Shown: in pieces, positions 34,433-43,003 of the stretch
Position numbering within the stretch: position 1 is the first letter of the stretch
Layout: every line of letters starts with the position of its first letter
Origin: Psychroserpens luteolus
Lineage (GTDB): Bacteria > Bacteroidota > Bacteroidia > Flavobacteriales > Flavobacteriaceae
Length of the DNA stretch: 64,000 nt
Reading direction: 5' to 3'
Assembly (NCBI RefSeq): GCF_021032705.1
Contig: NZ_JAHVXI010000003.1
Location: 300,042-364,041, forward strand
Notes under the pieces: generated by a model
Database searches by the model: none
The model's input: only the letters and a program-made list of their open reading frames with translations
Told to the model about the DNA's origin: nothing
Made by a program: the position numbers and the translations under genes

Positions 34433-34822
34433 CTACTTTTTAAATTCAATACTAAGCTTGGCTAGCATCATAAGCTCTGACTTATTCTGACCAGAAAAAC
34501 TTGTCGCTATCTTACTAGCCGTTTGTAAAATAAGAGATTTCATTTTTGAACTAAATAAGGCTTCGTTGTTTCGTTTAAACAACATAAAGTTGTTGTAACA
34601 AACTTCAGCGTTATATTCGTTATCTAAATGCAACCACTCAAATGTATCTATGATAGTTGCCTTTGAGCAAATGGAAGCATCATCTAAAAAGGTCCATTCA
34701 TTATCCAAAACTTCTTTAAGTTTATTGAATTCTTCAGGTCTTACATTTTTGTCTACAGCTGCAATAGCATAAAACAATTTACCCAAATGTTGACAAAATT
34801 TAGCATCTACTTTTTCGCTCAT
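34433..34822 (-). CDS. Small helical protein, TerB-like
   Basis: A 129-residue all-helical soluble protein. The beginning (HLGKLFYAIAAVDKNVRPEEFNKLKEVL) resembles the first EF-hand-like helix pair of TerB/DjlA domains, proteins linked to metal or envelope stress. The similarity is partial and the call tentative. Single gene with an operator-promoter upstream at 34846-34888, divergent from the LOV kinase. Confidence 0.6.
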   Translation of the reverse strand: MSEKVDAKFCQHLGKLFYAIAAVDKNVRPEEFNKLKEVLDNEWTFLDDASICSKATIIDTFEWLHLDNEYNAEVCYNNFMLFKRNNEALFSSKMKSLILQTASKIATSFSGQNKSELMMLAKLSIEFKK

Positions 34823-34845
34823 GATTTAATTAAATTGATGATTCT

Positions 34846-34888
34846 TAAATATAAATGCTTTAATGGGTAACACATATGATATAAATCA
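34846..34888 (-). promoter_or_regulatory. Operator-promoter of the TerB-like gene, divergent from the LOV kinase
   Basis: Operator TGATATAAATCA (34877-34888), 23-bp spacer, -7 box TATATTTA (34846-34853). In the kinase direction the nearest -7-like boxes (TACCTTTT at 34907, TACTTTTA at 34920) have other spacings (18 and 31), so feedback on the kinase is unproven. Confidence 0.6.
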
Positions 34889-34955
34889 GTTATTAATCGA
34901 TTTAAATACCTTTTTTTCGTACTTTTAAAATGGTAGTATTCTTTTCTTAAAAACT

Positions 34956-36836
34956 ATGTTCCAGCAAGATCAAGAGATATTTAATATACTGTTCCAGGCA
35001 ATTTCTGAAGGTGTTATTATTATTGACAATAATCAGCACATTATGGAAATTAATTCAACTGCTGAATCTATATTTGGCTATGAAAAAGGGGAACTCATTC
35101 AACGAGAGTTGAACACTTTATTGCCTTCAAATTATCATCAGAGCCATGCCAAGCATATTGAAAAATTTGTCAAGAAAGGAAAGCGGAGACGTATGGGAGA
35201 AGCCTCAGATATTTTCGGTGTAAAAAAGAGCGGAGATATTATTGCGCTTGAGGTAGAACTTAACCCCTTTACAATTTATAACAAAACCTATGTCATGGCA
35301 TTGATCAAGGATGTTTCAGAAATAAAAGAAACTCAAAAAGATCTTATGTTAAAGAGTAAGGCTCTACAATCTGCAAGTAATGGTATTATTATTACTGATG
35401 CCTTAAAACCTGACAACCCAATTATTTATTTTAATTCGGCATTTCAAAACCTAACTGGATATTCAAGCAAAGAAATATTACATCACAACTGTAGGTTTTT
35501 ACAAGGTAAGGACACAGACCAATTACCACTTAAAACATTGAGAACTGCAATAAAAAAAGGTGAAAGTTGTCAAGTCACATTGCGCAATTACAAAAAGGAT
35601 GGGACATTATTTTGGAATGACCTGTACACTATGCCAATAACAAATGCAAAAGGAACGATAACACATTTTATTGGGATTCAGAATGATGTAACACAGCGCA
35701 GAAAAGCGGAAGCCGAACGTAATCATCTGTCAACTATTTTCGATGAATCTCTCAATGAAATATATGTTTTTGATGCCCACACCTTAAAATTTGTAAATGT
35801 CAATTATGGCGGACAAAAAAATAGCGGCTATACTATTGAAGAACTAAAGCAAATGACACCTTTAGATCTAAAAACTCAAGAAGATGAAATTACATTTAGA
35901 AAAAACACTGATATTTTATTAAAAAAGAATGTTGAAAAAATAGAATTTGAAGCCATACACCAAAGAAAAGATGGCACAACCTATCCCGTTGAAGTACATT
36001 TGCAACTTTCAAGTTTAGGTGACAACGAAGTTTTCGTTGCTATCATTCTAGACATCACCGAGCGTAAAAATTACACTGAAAAACTTGAGAATACAGTAGA
36101 GGAACGAACAGAACAACTTAAAGCAGCTTTATCAAAAGAAAAAGAACTCAATGAACTAAAAACCAGATTCTTATCTTTAGTTTCACATGAATTCAAAACA
36201 CCTCTAAGCGGTATTTTAACTTCAACTGTTCTGTTGAGTAAATATCAATTAACCGAAGAACAAAATCGAAGAGATAAACATATTAAAACGATCTCAGACA
36301 AAGTACATTACTTAAATAATATTTTAAATGATTTTCTATCTCTAGAAAAATTAGAAACAGGAAAACTAACATACAGTTTTAGCAATTTTAAATTAAGCAA
36401 GGTTGTAGATGAAGTGATTTATAATGCCAATATGCTTTTAAAAGAAGGTCAGTCTATTAAGTATCCAGATAATGTGAATGACTTATCCCTTTATCAAGAT
36501 GAGAAAATTGTCGAACTTATACTATCAAATTTAGTCAATAATGCCATTAAATATTCTCCAGAGCATTCGGTTATAACCATAGCCATCAAGCAAGATCAAG
36601 ACGTAACTACCATTCAAGTCCAAGACAACGGAATAGGAATTCCGAAGGCAGATCAGAAAAGTATTTTTGAGCGCTATTTTAGAGCAGAAAATGTAATTAA
36701 TACGCAAGGCACTGGTATAGGCTTAAACATTGCGAAACATCATTTAGAAAATTTAGGTGGCACTATTTATTTTGAAAGTGAAGAACAAAAAGGTACTACA
36801 TTTACAATAACATTACCTAATACTGTAAAACAATGA
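34956..36836 (+). CDS. PAS-LOV-PAS sensor histidine kinase
   Basis: A 626-residue cytoplasmic kinase without membrane segments. Domains: PAS (about 10-125) resembling FixL, with His64 aligned to its heme ligand; LOV (about 130-250) with flavin-adduct Cys179 in NCRFLQGKDTD and the flavin-contacting Asn211 (NYKKDG), Asn221 (FWN) and Gln242 (GIQNDVT), close to Bacillus YtvA; a third PAS (about 257-372); HisKA with phospho-His411 (SHEFKTP); HATPase with N box (NLVNNAIKYS), G1 (DNGIGIP) and GTGIGLNIAKH. It should sense blue light through FMN and perhaps a gas through heme. The FixL arginine that senses oxygen seems replaced, so heme binding is uncertain. Overlaps its response regulator gene by four bases. 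Confidence 0.92.
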   Translation: MFQQDQEIFNILFQAISEGVIIIDNNQHIMEINSTAESIFGYEKGELIQRELNTLLPSNYHQSHAKHIEKFVKKGKRRRMGEASDIFGVKKSGDIIALEVELNPFTIYNKTYVMALIKDVSEIKETQKDLMLKSKALQSASNGIIITDALKPDNPIIYFNSAFQNLTGYSSKEILHHNCRFLQGKDTDQLPLKTLRTAIKKGESCQVTLRNYKKDGTLFWNDLYTMPITNAKGTITHFIGIQNDVTQRRKAEAERNHLSTIFDESLNEIYVFDAHTLKFVNVNYGGQKNSGYTIEELKQMTPLDLKTQEDEITFRKNTDILLKKNVEKIEFEAIHQRKDGTTYPVEVHLQLSSLGDNEVFVAIILDITERKNYTEKLENTVEERTEQLKAALSKEKELNELKTRFLSLVSHEFKTPLSGILTSTVLLSKYQLTEEQNRRDKHIKTISDKVHYLNNILNDFLSLEKLETGKLTYSFSNFKLSKVVDEVIYNANMLLKEGQSIKYPDNVNDLSLYQDEKIVELILSNLVNNAIKYSPEHSVITIAIKQDQDVTTIQVQDNGIGIPKADQKSIFERYFRAENVINTQGTGIGLNIAKHHLENLGGTIYFESEEQKGTTFTITLPNTVKQ

Positions 36837-37888
36837 AAACCATTTTACTTATTGAAGATGACGTTGTTCTAAGGGAAAATACTGCAGAACTTTTAGAGCT
36901 TTCGCATTATAAAGTAATCACTACTTCAAATGGCAAGACTGGTATTGATATGGCAAGAGAACACTCACCAGACATTATCATTTGTGATATTATGATGCCT
37001 GAGCTTGATGGATATGAAACGCTTAAAATCCTATCTCAAGATGACGCGACGAAATATATTCCGTTTATTTTTTTATCTGCCAAAACTGAACATAAAGATG
37101 TAAGAAAAGGCATGAATATGGGAGCAGATGACTACATCACAAAGCCTTTCACAGAGGACGAACTTATTAGTGCTATTGAAAGTCGCTTAGCAAAAGCATC
37201 TATATTAAAAGATGCAAGAGCTAACACTAACACTTTAATAAAAGACACCAATAGAAATGAATTAAGGTCACTCAACGATCTAAAAAACTATTTTGATGAT
37301 CATGGTACTGCATTTACATTCGAAAAAGATGCGATCATTTACCGCGAAGGTGATCATTCTAATTATATCTTCCTTATCACCAAAGGGTCTGTAAAATGTC
37401 ATCAAATAGATGATCAAGGCAAAGAACTTGTCACAACATTATATAAAGAAGATGATCTATTTGGCTATACCTCATTTACGAATAATTTGCCTCACAGAGA
37501 AACAGCCATGGCGATTGGAAATGTACAGCTCGTAGGTATTTCGATTATTGAGTTTAACCAAATCTTAAATACCAATCATAAATTGGCTTTAGAGTTAATG
37601 CAGTTATTATCTGATGATTTATTGCTAATGAAAAATCAATTATTAGAAATGGCTTATGGTTCGGTGAATAAAAAAACTGCAGCCACTATTATAAAGTTTT
37701 CAGAAAAAATAAATCGCAAACCTGAAGATCCTATTAAGATATCGCGAAGCGATTTAGCAAGTGTTGCTGGTGTTGCTACTGAAACTTTAATTAGAGCGCT
37801 AACGAACTTTAAAAAACAGGGTATCATAAACATCGAAGGACGAAATATTAAAGTTGTTGATTTAGAAAAGCTAAAATCCATCAGTTAA
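36833..37888 (+). CDS. Response regulator fused to a Crp-type cNMP/HTH module
   Basis: A 351-residue regulator. Receiver domain (1-125) with acidic pair EDD (8-10), phospho-acceptor Asp52 (CDIMMPE) and conserved Lys in TKPF; short linker; cyclic-nucleotide-binding-like domain (about 150-255; IIYREGDHSNYIFLITKGSVKC, DLFGYTSF); Crp-type HTH (about 270-345) with recognition helix TETLIRALTNF. Glu and Arg of that helix are placed as in CRP/FNR, which read TGA half-sites. Start ATG overlaps the kinase stop (36833-36836). It is the leading candidate to bind the TGA-N6-TCA operators of the island. Confidence 0.92.
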   Translation: MKTILLIEDDVVLRENTAELLELSHYKVITTSNGKTGIDMAREHSPDIIICDIMMPELDGYETLKILSQDDATKYIPFIFLSAKTEHKDVRKGMNMGADDYITKPFTEDELISAIESRLAKASILKDARANTNTLIKDTNRNELRSLNDLKNYFDDHGTAFTFEKDAIIYREGDHSNYIFLITKGSVKCHQIDDQGKELVTTLYKEDDLFGYTSFTNNLPHRETAMAIGNVQLVGISIIEFNQILNTNHKLALELMQLLSDDLLLMKNQLLEMAYGSVNKKTAATIIKFSEKINRKPEDPIKISRSDLASVAGVATETLIRALTNFKKQGIINIEGRNIKVVDLEKLKSIS

Positions 37889-37895
37889 CTAAACA

Positions 37896-37938
37896 TGACT
37901 AATATCATTTATGAAGTGACATCTTACTAATACATTTG
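37896..37938 (+). promoter_or_regulatory. Operator-promoter of the first USP gene
   Basis: Operator TGACTAATATCA (37896-37907), 23-bp spacer, perfect -7 box TACATTTG (37931-37938), 20 bases before the ATG. The operator begins eight bases after the response regulator stop. Confidence 0.7.
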
Positions 37939-37958
37939 TTTAGTAAAGATGTAGTCAG

Positions 37959-38819
37959 ATGAAAAATATATTACTACCCACTGATTTCTCGGAAAACTCT
38001 TGGAATGCCATTAAATATGCTGTCCGTTTTTTTGAAAATTTAGAATGCAACTTTTACGTGTTGCACGTAAATAAACTCAGCAACCTTGCAGTTAATGATT
38101 CGCCATTAATATTAAATCAGGATGCTATTGATACCATTTATGTAAAACCTACAAAACAAAAATTACGCAACATATTAAAGCGTATTTCAACATTAACAAC
38201 AAATCATAGAAAGCATAAGTTTTATACACTTTCAGAGTATAATTTTTTTATCGAATCTATTCGTAAAACTGTAGATGAAAAGCATATAGATTGTATTGTA
38301 ATGGGAACCAAGGGTGCATCAGGTCTGGAGAAAATCATTCTAGGAACCAATACAGCAGATGTGATTACAAAAGTAAAATGCAATACACTAGCCATTCCAG
38401 AGAATGCAGAGTTCACAATACCAAAAGAAATTGCATTTCCAACAGATTTCTCGCTGTCCAGTAATTTACATGTTCTTCAACCAATTTCAGACATTTTAGA
38501 ACGATTTAAGTCCGCTTTAAGAATACTACATATCAACAAAAACAAAGTTGTTCTAAATAACGATCAAGAAAAAAACAAAGAACTACTCGAAGATTATTTT
38601 AATCATCAAGATTTTAGCTTTCATTATTTAACAGACAAAAAAATTGAACGCGCAATTCAATGTTTTGTAGAAAGCAGAGATATCAATATGATTTGTATGG
38701 TTGCTAAAAACCTAAATTACTTTCAACAAATTCTATTTCATTCAAAGGTTGAACAAATAAGCTATCATACAGATGTGCCATTTTTAGTACTTCATGAAAA
38801 AAACAAGCATTATGGATAA
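37959..38819 (+). CDS. Universal stress protein (tandem Usp domains)
   Basis: A 286-residue two-domain UspA-family protein. The first domain has LLPTDFSENSWNAIKYAV and the ATP-binding motif G-x2-G-x9-G-T in VMGTKGASGLEKIILGTNT. The second domain (from FPTDFSLSSNLHVL) lacks this loop and is probably structural. Such proteins bind ATP and support survival during growth arrest and low oxygen. First of six paralogues in the island; closest gene downstream of the Crp-fused response regulator. Confidence 0.92.
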   Translation: MKNILLPTDFSENSWNAIKYAVRFFENLECNFYVLHVNKLSNLAVNDSPLILNQDAIDTIYVKPTKQKLRNILKRISTLTTNHRKHKFYTLSEYNFFIESIRKTVDEKHIDCIVMGTKGASGLEKIILGTNTADVITKVKCNTLAIPENAEFTIPKEIAFPTDFSLSSNLHVLQPISDILERFKSALRILHINKNKVVLNNDQEKNKELLEDYFNHQDFSFHYLTDKKIERAIQCFVESRDINMICMVAKNLNYFQQILFHSKVEQISYHTDVPFLVLHEKNKHYG

Positions 38820-39198
38820 TTCAATTTTCTTAGCTAAATTTTGGGGATGGTATCTCCTCATATTCTTTTTTATCTTAAGTCTTAATCCAAAACGAATTAA
38901 GCAAATATTTAATGATTTAAATGATGAAAAATTTCTTATCATCTCATCATTTTTAGCAATTATAGTAGGTTTGGTAAACATTCAGTTTCATAATATTTGG
39001 GACTTAAGTTATAAGCTAATCATTACAAGTATAGGTTGGATTTCGCTTATTATAGGATTAGCGTTATTTATATTTCCTAAACCAACGGTTTCCTTTTTGG
39101 AACTAGCTAATATTAAATTTGTTCAGGTCATTTATATGCTTCTATTTTTTACAGGGCTCTTTTTACTTAATACGGCTTACAGTATCGTACAAATATGA
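38812..39198 (+). CDS. Unknown four-helix membrane protein
   Basis: A 128-residue protein with four hydrophobic segments (FWGWYLLIFFFILSL, FLIISSFLAIIVGLVNI, LIITSIGWISLIIGLALFIF, VIYMLLFFTGLFLLNTAYSIV). The ATG at 38812 overlaps the USP stop by eight bases (ATGGATAA), which suggests translational coupling; an earlier in-frame ATG at 38794 is possible. Function unknown. An operator starts nine bases after its stop. Confidence 0.72.
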   Translation: MDNSIFLAKFWGWYLLIFFFILSLNPKRIKQIFNDLNDEKFLIISSFLAIIVGLVNIQFHNIWDLSYKLIITSIGWISLIIGLALFIFPKPTVSFLELANIKFVQVIYMLLFFTGLFLLNTAYSIVQI

Positions 39199-39206
39199 GT
39201 CAAAAC

Positions 39207-39249
39207 TGATAGATATCATTGTATGAGAATTAAGTTAAAATTATATTTA
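39207..39249 (+). promoter_or_regulatory. Operator-promoter of a candidate small RNA
   Basis: Operator TGATAGATATCA (39207-39218), 23-bp spacer, -7 box TATATTTA (39242-39249). No reading frame follows before a strong hairpin at 39301, so the transcript appears to be non-coding. Confidence 0.6.
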
Positions 39250-39254
39250 TAGTG

Positions 39255-39338
39255 TCATTTTAGGGTGACTATCATATTGAGAGTGGGGATTCTCAACTTT
39301 AAGAAAGCCAAACGCCTACGTTTGGCTTTCTTGGTTTA
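39255..39338 (+). ncRNA. Candidate regulon-controlled small RNA (about 80 nt)
   Basis: Predicted start about six bases after the -7 box at 39242-39249. The transcript would hold a small hairpin TTGAGA-GTGGGGAT-TCTCAA (39277-39296) that displays a G-rich loop, and end at a 14-bp perfect hairpin with loop CCTA (39301-39332). No start codon with a meaningful frame lies between. Position, size and control resemble FNR-dependent small RNAs such as FnrS of enterobacteria, but no sequence relation is claimed. It could instead be the 3' untranslated end of the preceding operon. Confidence 0.45.
39301..39334 (+). terminator. Strong hairpin terminator
   Basis: AAGAAAGCCAAACG, loop CCTA, CGTTTGGCTTTCTT: 14 bp without mismatch, followed by GGTTTAC. 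The T-rich 3' arm supports termination on the plus strand. Confidence 0.75.
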
Positions 39339-39381
39339 CTTAATACAAGATAATTACACATCTCACCAGTAAGTATCCATC

Positions 39382-39424
39382 TGATATATATCATTGTTTT
39401 TGCATCATCTACAACCTAATTTTA
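39382..39424 (+). promoter_or_regulatory. Operator-promoter of the second USP operon
   Basis: Operator TGATATATATCA (39382-39393, perfect palindrome), 23-bp spacer, -7 box TAATTTTA (39417-39424), 25 bases before the ATG. Confidence 0.7.
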
Positions 39425-39449
39425 CAATTAACACTTAAACTTTGTACAG

Positions 39450-40298
39450 ATGTTTTCAATACTTCTCCCTACCGATTTCTCTGAAAATTCAATGAATGCC
39501 ATTAAATATGCCTTGGAGTTTTTTAAATACCAAAAAACACAATTCTATTTTATGCATGCGTATCAAAATGAATTTTATGATCATGAAGACCTAACCTCTC
39601 GAGAGGTCTTTGAAGATGTTTTAAATACAATTAGAACTACATCACAAGCCAACTTAGAAAAATTATTAGAAGAGGTTAAAAGCATTGCTCCAAATCCGAG
39701 ATTTACCTATCATACTATTTCATCGTATAGCACACTCGTTGAGGAAGCAAACTTAATAGCAGAAGCAAGAAACATCGATCTGATTGTAATGGGAACAAAG
39801 GGCAAATCTGATGAACGCCATATTGTATTTGGAAGTCATACATTCCAAGTATTAAAATATGTGCAATGTCCTGTATTGGCCATACCATCAAATTATACCA
39901 ATACTCAGCCCAAACACATATTATTTCCAACTAACTATCTAATTCCGTATAAGCGTCGAGAATTGAAACTCTTGTCTGAGCTAGCAAAGTCATACAGGAG
40001 CGTCATAGATGTTTTATACATCTCTAAAAGTGATAAACTATCAATACGGCAAGAAGATAATCAAGCATTCATAAAAAACACATTAAAGGATAATCAGGTT
40101 AATTTTTATCATGAAGACAGTAAAAAAATAGCCGAGATCATTAAAAACTATATAAAAGATAACAATATAGACATCTTAACAATGGTCAATACGCAACATT
40201 CATTTTTAGAAGACATGCTATTTCCTTCAACAATAGATAAGGTGAGTTTAGGATTGGAAATACCTCTTTTAGCAATGCAGAATTCAGCACGATCATAA
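39450..40298 (+). CDS. Universal stress protein (tandem Usp domains)
   Basis: A 282-residue two-domain UspA-family protein: LLPTDFSENSMNAIKYALEFF at the start and VMGTKGKSDERHIVFGSHT as nucleotide-binding loop, then CPVLAIPSNY. The second domain (from FPTNYLIPYKRREL) is degenerate. It is followed after 14 bases by another USP gene, with which it shares the promoter at 39382-39424. Confidence 0.92.
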   Translation: MFSILLPTDFSENSMNAIKYALEFFKYQKTQFYFMHAYQNEFYDHEDLTSREVFEDVLNTIRTTSQANLEKLLEEVKSIAPNPRFTYHTISSYSTLVEEANLIAEARNIDLIVMGTKGKSDERHIVFGSHTFQVLKYVQCPVLAIPSNYTNTQPKHILFPTNYLIPYKRRELKLLSELAKSYRSVIDVLYISKSDKLSIRQEDNQAFIKNTLKDNQVNFYHEDSKKIAEIIKNYIKDNNIDILTMVNTQHSFLEDMLFPSTIDKVSLGLEIPLLAMQNSARS

Positions 40299-40312
40299 TA
40301 AAACAAAGTATC

Positions 40313-41167
40313 ATGAAACATATTCTATTACCTACCGATTTTTCTGAAAACGCATGGAATGCCATTACATATGCCATTACATTATTTAAAAATGAGGATT
40401 CCACCTTTTACTTATTGAATGCGTATACTCCTGTTATTTATCATGTCGAATATGTATTGGGTTATCCGGCTCAATTTGGCTTAGGAGATGTGATAAGAAC
40501 TAATGCTCAAGAGAACTTAAATGAGACGGTTTCGAAAATCAAAGAAGAATTTGGAATTAATCCAAAGCATACATTTGAAACCGAAGCTAGGTTTGACACC
40601 CTAACATCTGGCATTAAAGCATTTATGGAGAAACACCCTATTGATCTGATTGTGATGGGAACCAAAGGTGCAACTGGTGCCAAAGAAATATTGTTTGGAT
40701 CAAATACTGTACATGTGTTTAAAGAAATCAAATGTCCTATTCTAGCCATCCCATTTGGTTTTGAATATGAATCACCTCATGAAGTTCTATTTCCTACAGA
40801 TTTAGAAGTAGATTATAATAAAACACACTTAGATATTCTTCATGATATAGCAAAATCCCATCATTCTAGAGTTAACGCCATGCACATTTCAACAGGTTAT
40901 GACTTAACCGATTTACAAGAAAAGAATAAATCAAGACTAGAGTTAATGTTTGAGGACACAGCCTTTTTATTTCATGATATCAAGAGCATGAATATTTTAG
41001 AAGGAATTAATGCATTTCAGGTGAAGTATAAAATTAATTTATTGGTCATGATTAATAATAAACATTCCTTTTTTGAAAACTTATTTTTCAAGAATACCAT
41101 TAATCAAATTGGATTTCATTTAAATATTCCATTCTTAGTGATTCCTCCAAAAAAGATAGAACATTAG
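40313..41167 (+). CDS. Universal stress protein (tandem Usp domains)
   Basis: A 284-residue paralogue: LLPTDFSENAWNAITYAITLF, then VMGTKGATGAKEILFGSNT with intact G-x2-G-x9-G-S loop. Degenerate second domain from FPTDLEVDYNKTHL. Second gene of the operon that starts at 39450. The loop is nearly identical to that of the USP at 41236, so these two are probably the most recent duplicates. Confidence 0.92.
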   Translation: MKHILLPTDFSENAWNAITYAITLFKNEDSTFYLLNAYTPVIYHVEYVLGYPAQFGLGDVIRTNAQENLNETVSKIKEEFGINPKHTFETEARFDTLTSGIKAFMEKHPIDLIVMGTKGATGAKEILFGSNTVHVFKEIKCPILAIPFGFEYESPHEVLFPTDLEVDYNKTHLDILHDIAKSHHSRVNAMHISTGYDLTDLQEKNKSRLELMFEDTAFLFHDIKSMNILEGINAFQVKYKINLLVMINNKHSFFENLFFKNTINQIGFHLNIPFLVIPPKKIEH

Positions 41168-41210
41168 TGATTTATATCATTTCATAGCCTAATTGTAAAT
41201 CTTAATTTTC
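41168..41210 (+). promoter_or_regulatory. Operator-promoter of the fourth USP gene
   Basis: Operator TGATTTATATCA (41168-41179) begins at the base after the preceding stop codon. Spacer 23 bp, -7 box TAATTTTC (41203-41210), 25 bases before the ATG. Confidence 0.68.
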
Positions 41211-41235
41211 AAATTATAATTTAAAACATATAGCC

Positions 41236-42066
41236 ATGAAAAAAAACATCTTATTCCCAACAGATTTTTCAGATAATGCGTGGAGCGCTATTGTGTATGC
41301 GTTAAAACTATATGCTGAAGTTGAATGTAAATTCTATTTTTTACACTCTACAAAAATGAGCGTTTCAACAATGTCAAATTTTTCAAATAAATTATTGAAG
41401 GTTATGTCTGAAAATGCCATGAAAGAACTTGTAGAATTGAAAACTATGGCTGAAGTTTCAAACGCCAATGCAAATCATGAGTTTGAAATCATTTTAAGTT
41501 CTAGTGACATTGAGACTGCTGTAAAATCATCAATAAAAAAATATCAAATCGACTTGATGGTTATGGGAACAAAAGGTGCAACAGGTGCCAAAGAATTTTT
41601 CTTCGGAAGCAATACCGTACGAATTATAAAAAAAGTGAAAGGCTGCCCTATTCTAGTGGTTCCAGACGAGTTTAACTTTGTACCGCCTAAGCAAATAGCA
41701 TTTCCCACAGATTACACTAGGTTTTATGACGATAAGGAATTAAGACCACTAAAGGATCTAGCAGATCTATTTGATTCTAAGATTTTACCAGTTTGTATTC
41801 TATCCAAAGACAAGTTGACAGATATCCAAGACTATAATATGACCATGCTTAAAAACTATCTAGAACACTATAATACGAGTTTTCATTTCATGCCAAATTA
41901 TGCTAAAAAAACAGATGAAATTAATGATTTCATTGCGTTATTAGAAGTAGATATGTTAGCCATGATAAATTATAAACACAGTTTTATTGAGAGCATTATA
42001 AAAGAACCTATTATCAAAAAAATTGGGTTTCATCCCATAATTCCATTTTTAGTTATTTCAGAATAA
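41236..42066 (+). CDS. Universal stress protein (tandem Usp domains)
   Basis: A 276-residue paralogue: LFPTDFSDNAWSAIVYALKLY and VMGTKGATGAKEFFFGSNT, then CPILVVPDEF. Degenerate second domain from FPTDYTRFYDDKEL. Single gene with its own operator-promoter; the following operator for the next USP starts six bases after its stop. Confidence 0.92.
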   Translation: MKKNILFPTDFSDNAWSAIVYALKLYAEVECKFYFLHSTKMSVSTMSNFSNKLLKVMSENAMKELVELKTMAEVSNANANHEFEIILSSSDIETAVKSSIKKYQIDLMVMGTKGATGAKEFFFGSNTVRIIKKVKGCPILVVPDEFNFVPPKQIAFPTDYTRFYDDKELRPLKDLADLFDSKILPVCILSKDKLTDIQDYNMTMLKNYLEHYNTSFHFMPNYAKKTDEINDFIALLEVDMLAMINYKHSFIESIIKEPIIKKIGFHPIIPFLVISE

Positions 42067-42071
42067 CAATC

Positions 42072-42114
42072 TGATATATATCATTTTGCATCTTATATCT
42101 GTGAAGTACTTTTA
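42072..42114 (+). promoter_or_regulatory. Operator-promoter of the fifth USP operon
   Basis: Operator TGATATATATCA (42072-42083, perfect palindrome), 23-bp spacer, -7 box TACTTTTA (42107-42114). This fixes the gene start at ATG 42137 rather than the earlier in-frame ATG at 42086, which lies upstream of the -7 box. Confidence 0.72.
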
Positions 42115-42136
42115 CAATATAAACATTAAAAACATC

Positions 42137-42991
42137 ATGAAGCATAAAGTGTTAATACCTACAGACTTTTCTAAAAACGCAATGCAAGCCTTACATTATG
42201 CTATAAAGCTATACGAAAATGACCATTGTGATTTTTATCTACTCAATGTGTTTTCTGCGACCAGCAATATTATGGAAAGCTTATTAAACATGGAACCTGG
42301 AAGCGAATTGTATCAAACTGCAAAACTACATTCTGAAAATGGACTAGCTAAGGTATATGATATGATTGCAATGGGAGAATATGACAATCCTAAGCATCAA
42401 TTCAAAACAATTTCAGTGTTTAATAATCCCGTTACTGCTATTAAAGATGTCGTAGAGAAAAAAGATATAGAGATGATTGTTATGGGTAGCAAAGGAGAAA
42501 CGTACTCTAGAGCCACTGCCTTTGGCAGTACCGCAATTAATGTCATGGAAAAAGTGCGTAATTGTCCAGTAATTGTCGTTCCGCAAAATGCTAAGAAAAT
42601 ATTACCCAAAGAAATCGTATTTCCTACAGATTATAAAATCAATTTTAAACGACGTGAGCTTAAGTATTTGACCGACATCGCCAAAAAATGTGACGCCACT
42701 ATTATTGTTCTACATGTTTTAGAACAAAATGAATTGGATAAAAATCAAAAAGAGAAAAAGCAATTACTTGAAGACATTTTAGAAGGCACTAATTACAAAC
42801 ATCATACACTACCACATTGCTCAATTGAAACCGCAATAACCATTTTTGTTGAAAGTAGAGAGAGTGACATGGTTGCGTTTATAAATAAAAAACATGCCTT
42901 TTTTGGAAGTATGCTAACAAACCCATTAGTTAAAGATATCACCTTTCACTCAAGAGTACCCATTATGGTAATGCATGATTTAAAAAACTAA
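42137..42991 (+). CDS. Universal stress protein (tandem Usp domains)
   Basis: A 284-residue paralogue: LIPTDFSKNAMQALHYAIKLY and VMGSKGETYSRATAFGSTA, a slightly altered nucleotide loop, then CPVIVVPQNA. Degenerate second domain from FPTDYKINFKRREL. The frame extends upstream to 42086, but promoter position and homology to paralogues set the start at 42137. Followed after 12 bases by the baeRF-like gene. Confidence 0.92.
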   Translation: MKHKVLIPTDFSKNAMQALHYAIKLYENDHCDFYLLNVFSATSNIMESLLNMEPGSELYQTAKLHSENGLAKVYDMIAMGEYDNPKHQFKTISVFNNPVTAIKDVVEKKDIEMIVMGSKGETYSRATAFGSTAINVMEKVRNCPVIVVPQNAKKILPKEIVFPTDYKINFKRRELKYLTDIAKKCDATIIVLHVLEQNELDKNQKEKKQLLEDILEGTNYKHHTLPHCSIETAITIFVESRESDMVAFINKKHAFFGSMLTNPLVKDITFHSRVPIMVMHDLKN

Positions 42992-43003
42992 AAAACATTA
43001 AAA

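Noticed and set aside
42086..42136. N-terminal extension of the fifth USP gene
   Set aside because: It would start upstream of the predicted -7 box, and paralogues begin at the position of ATG 42137.
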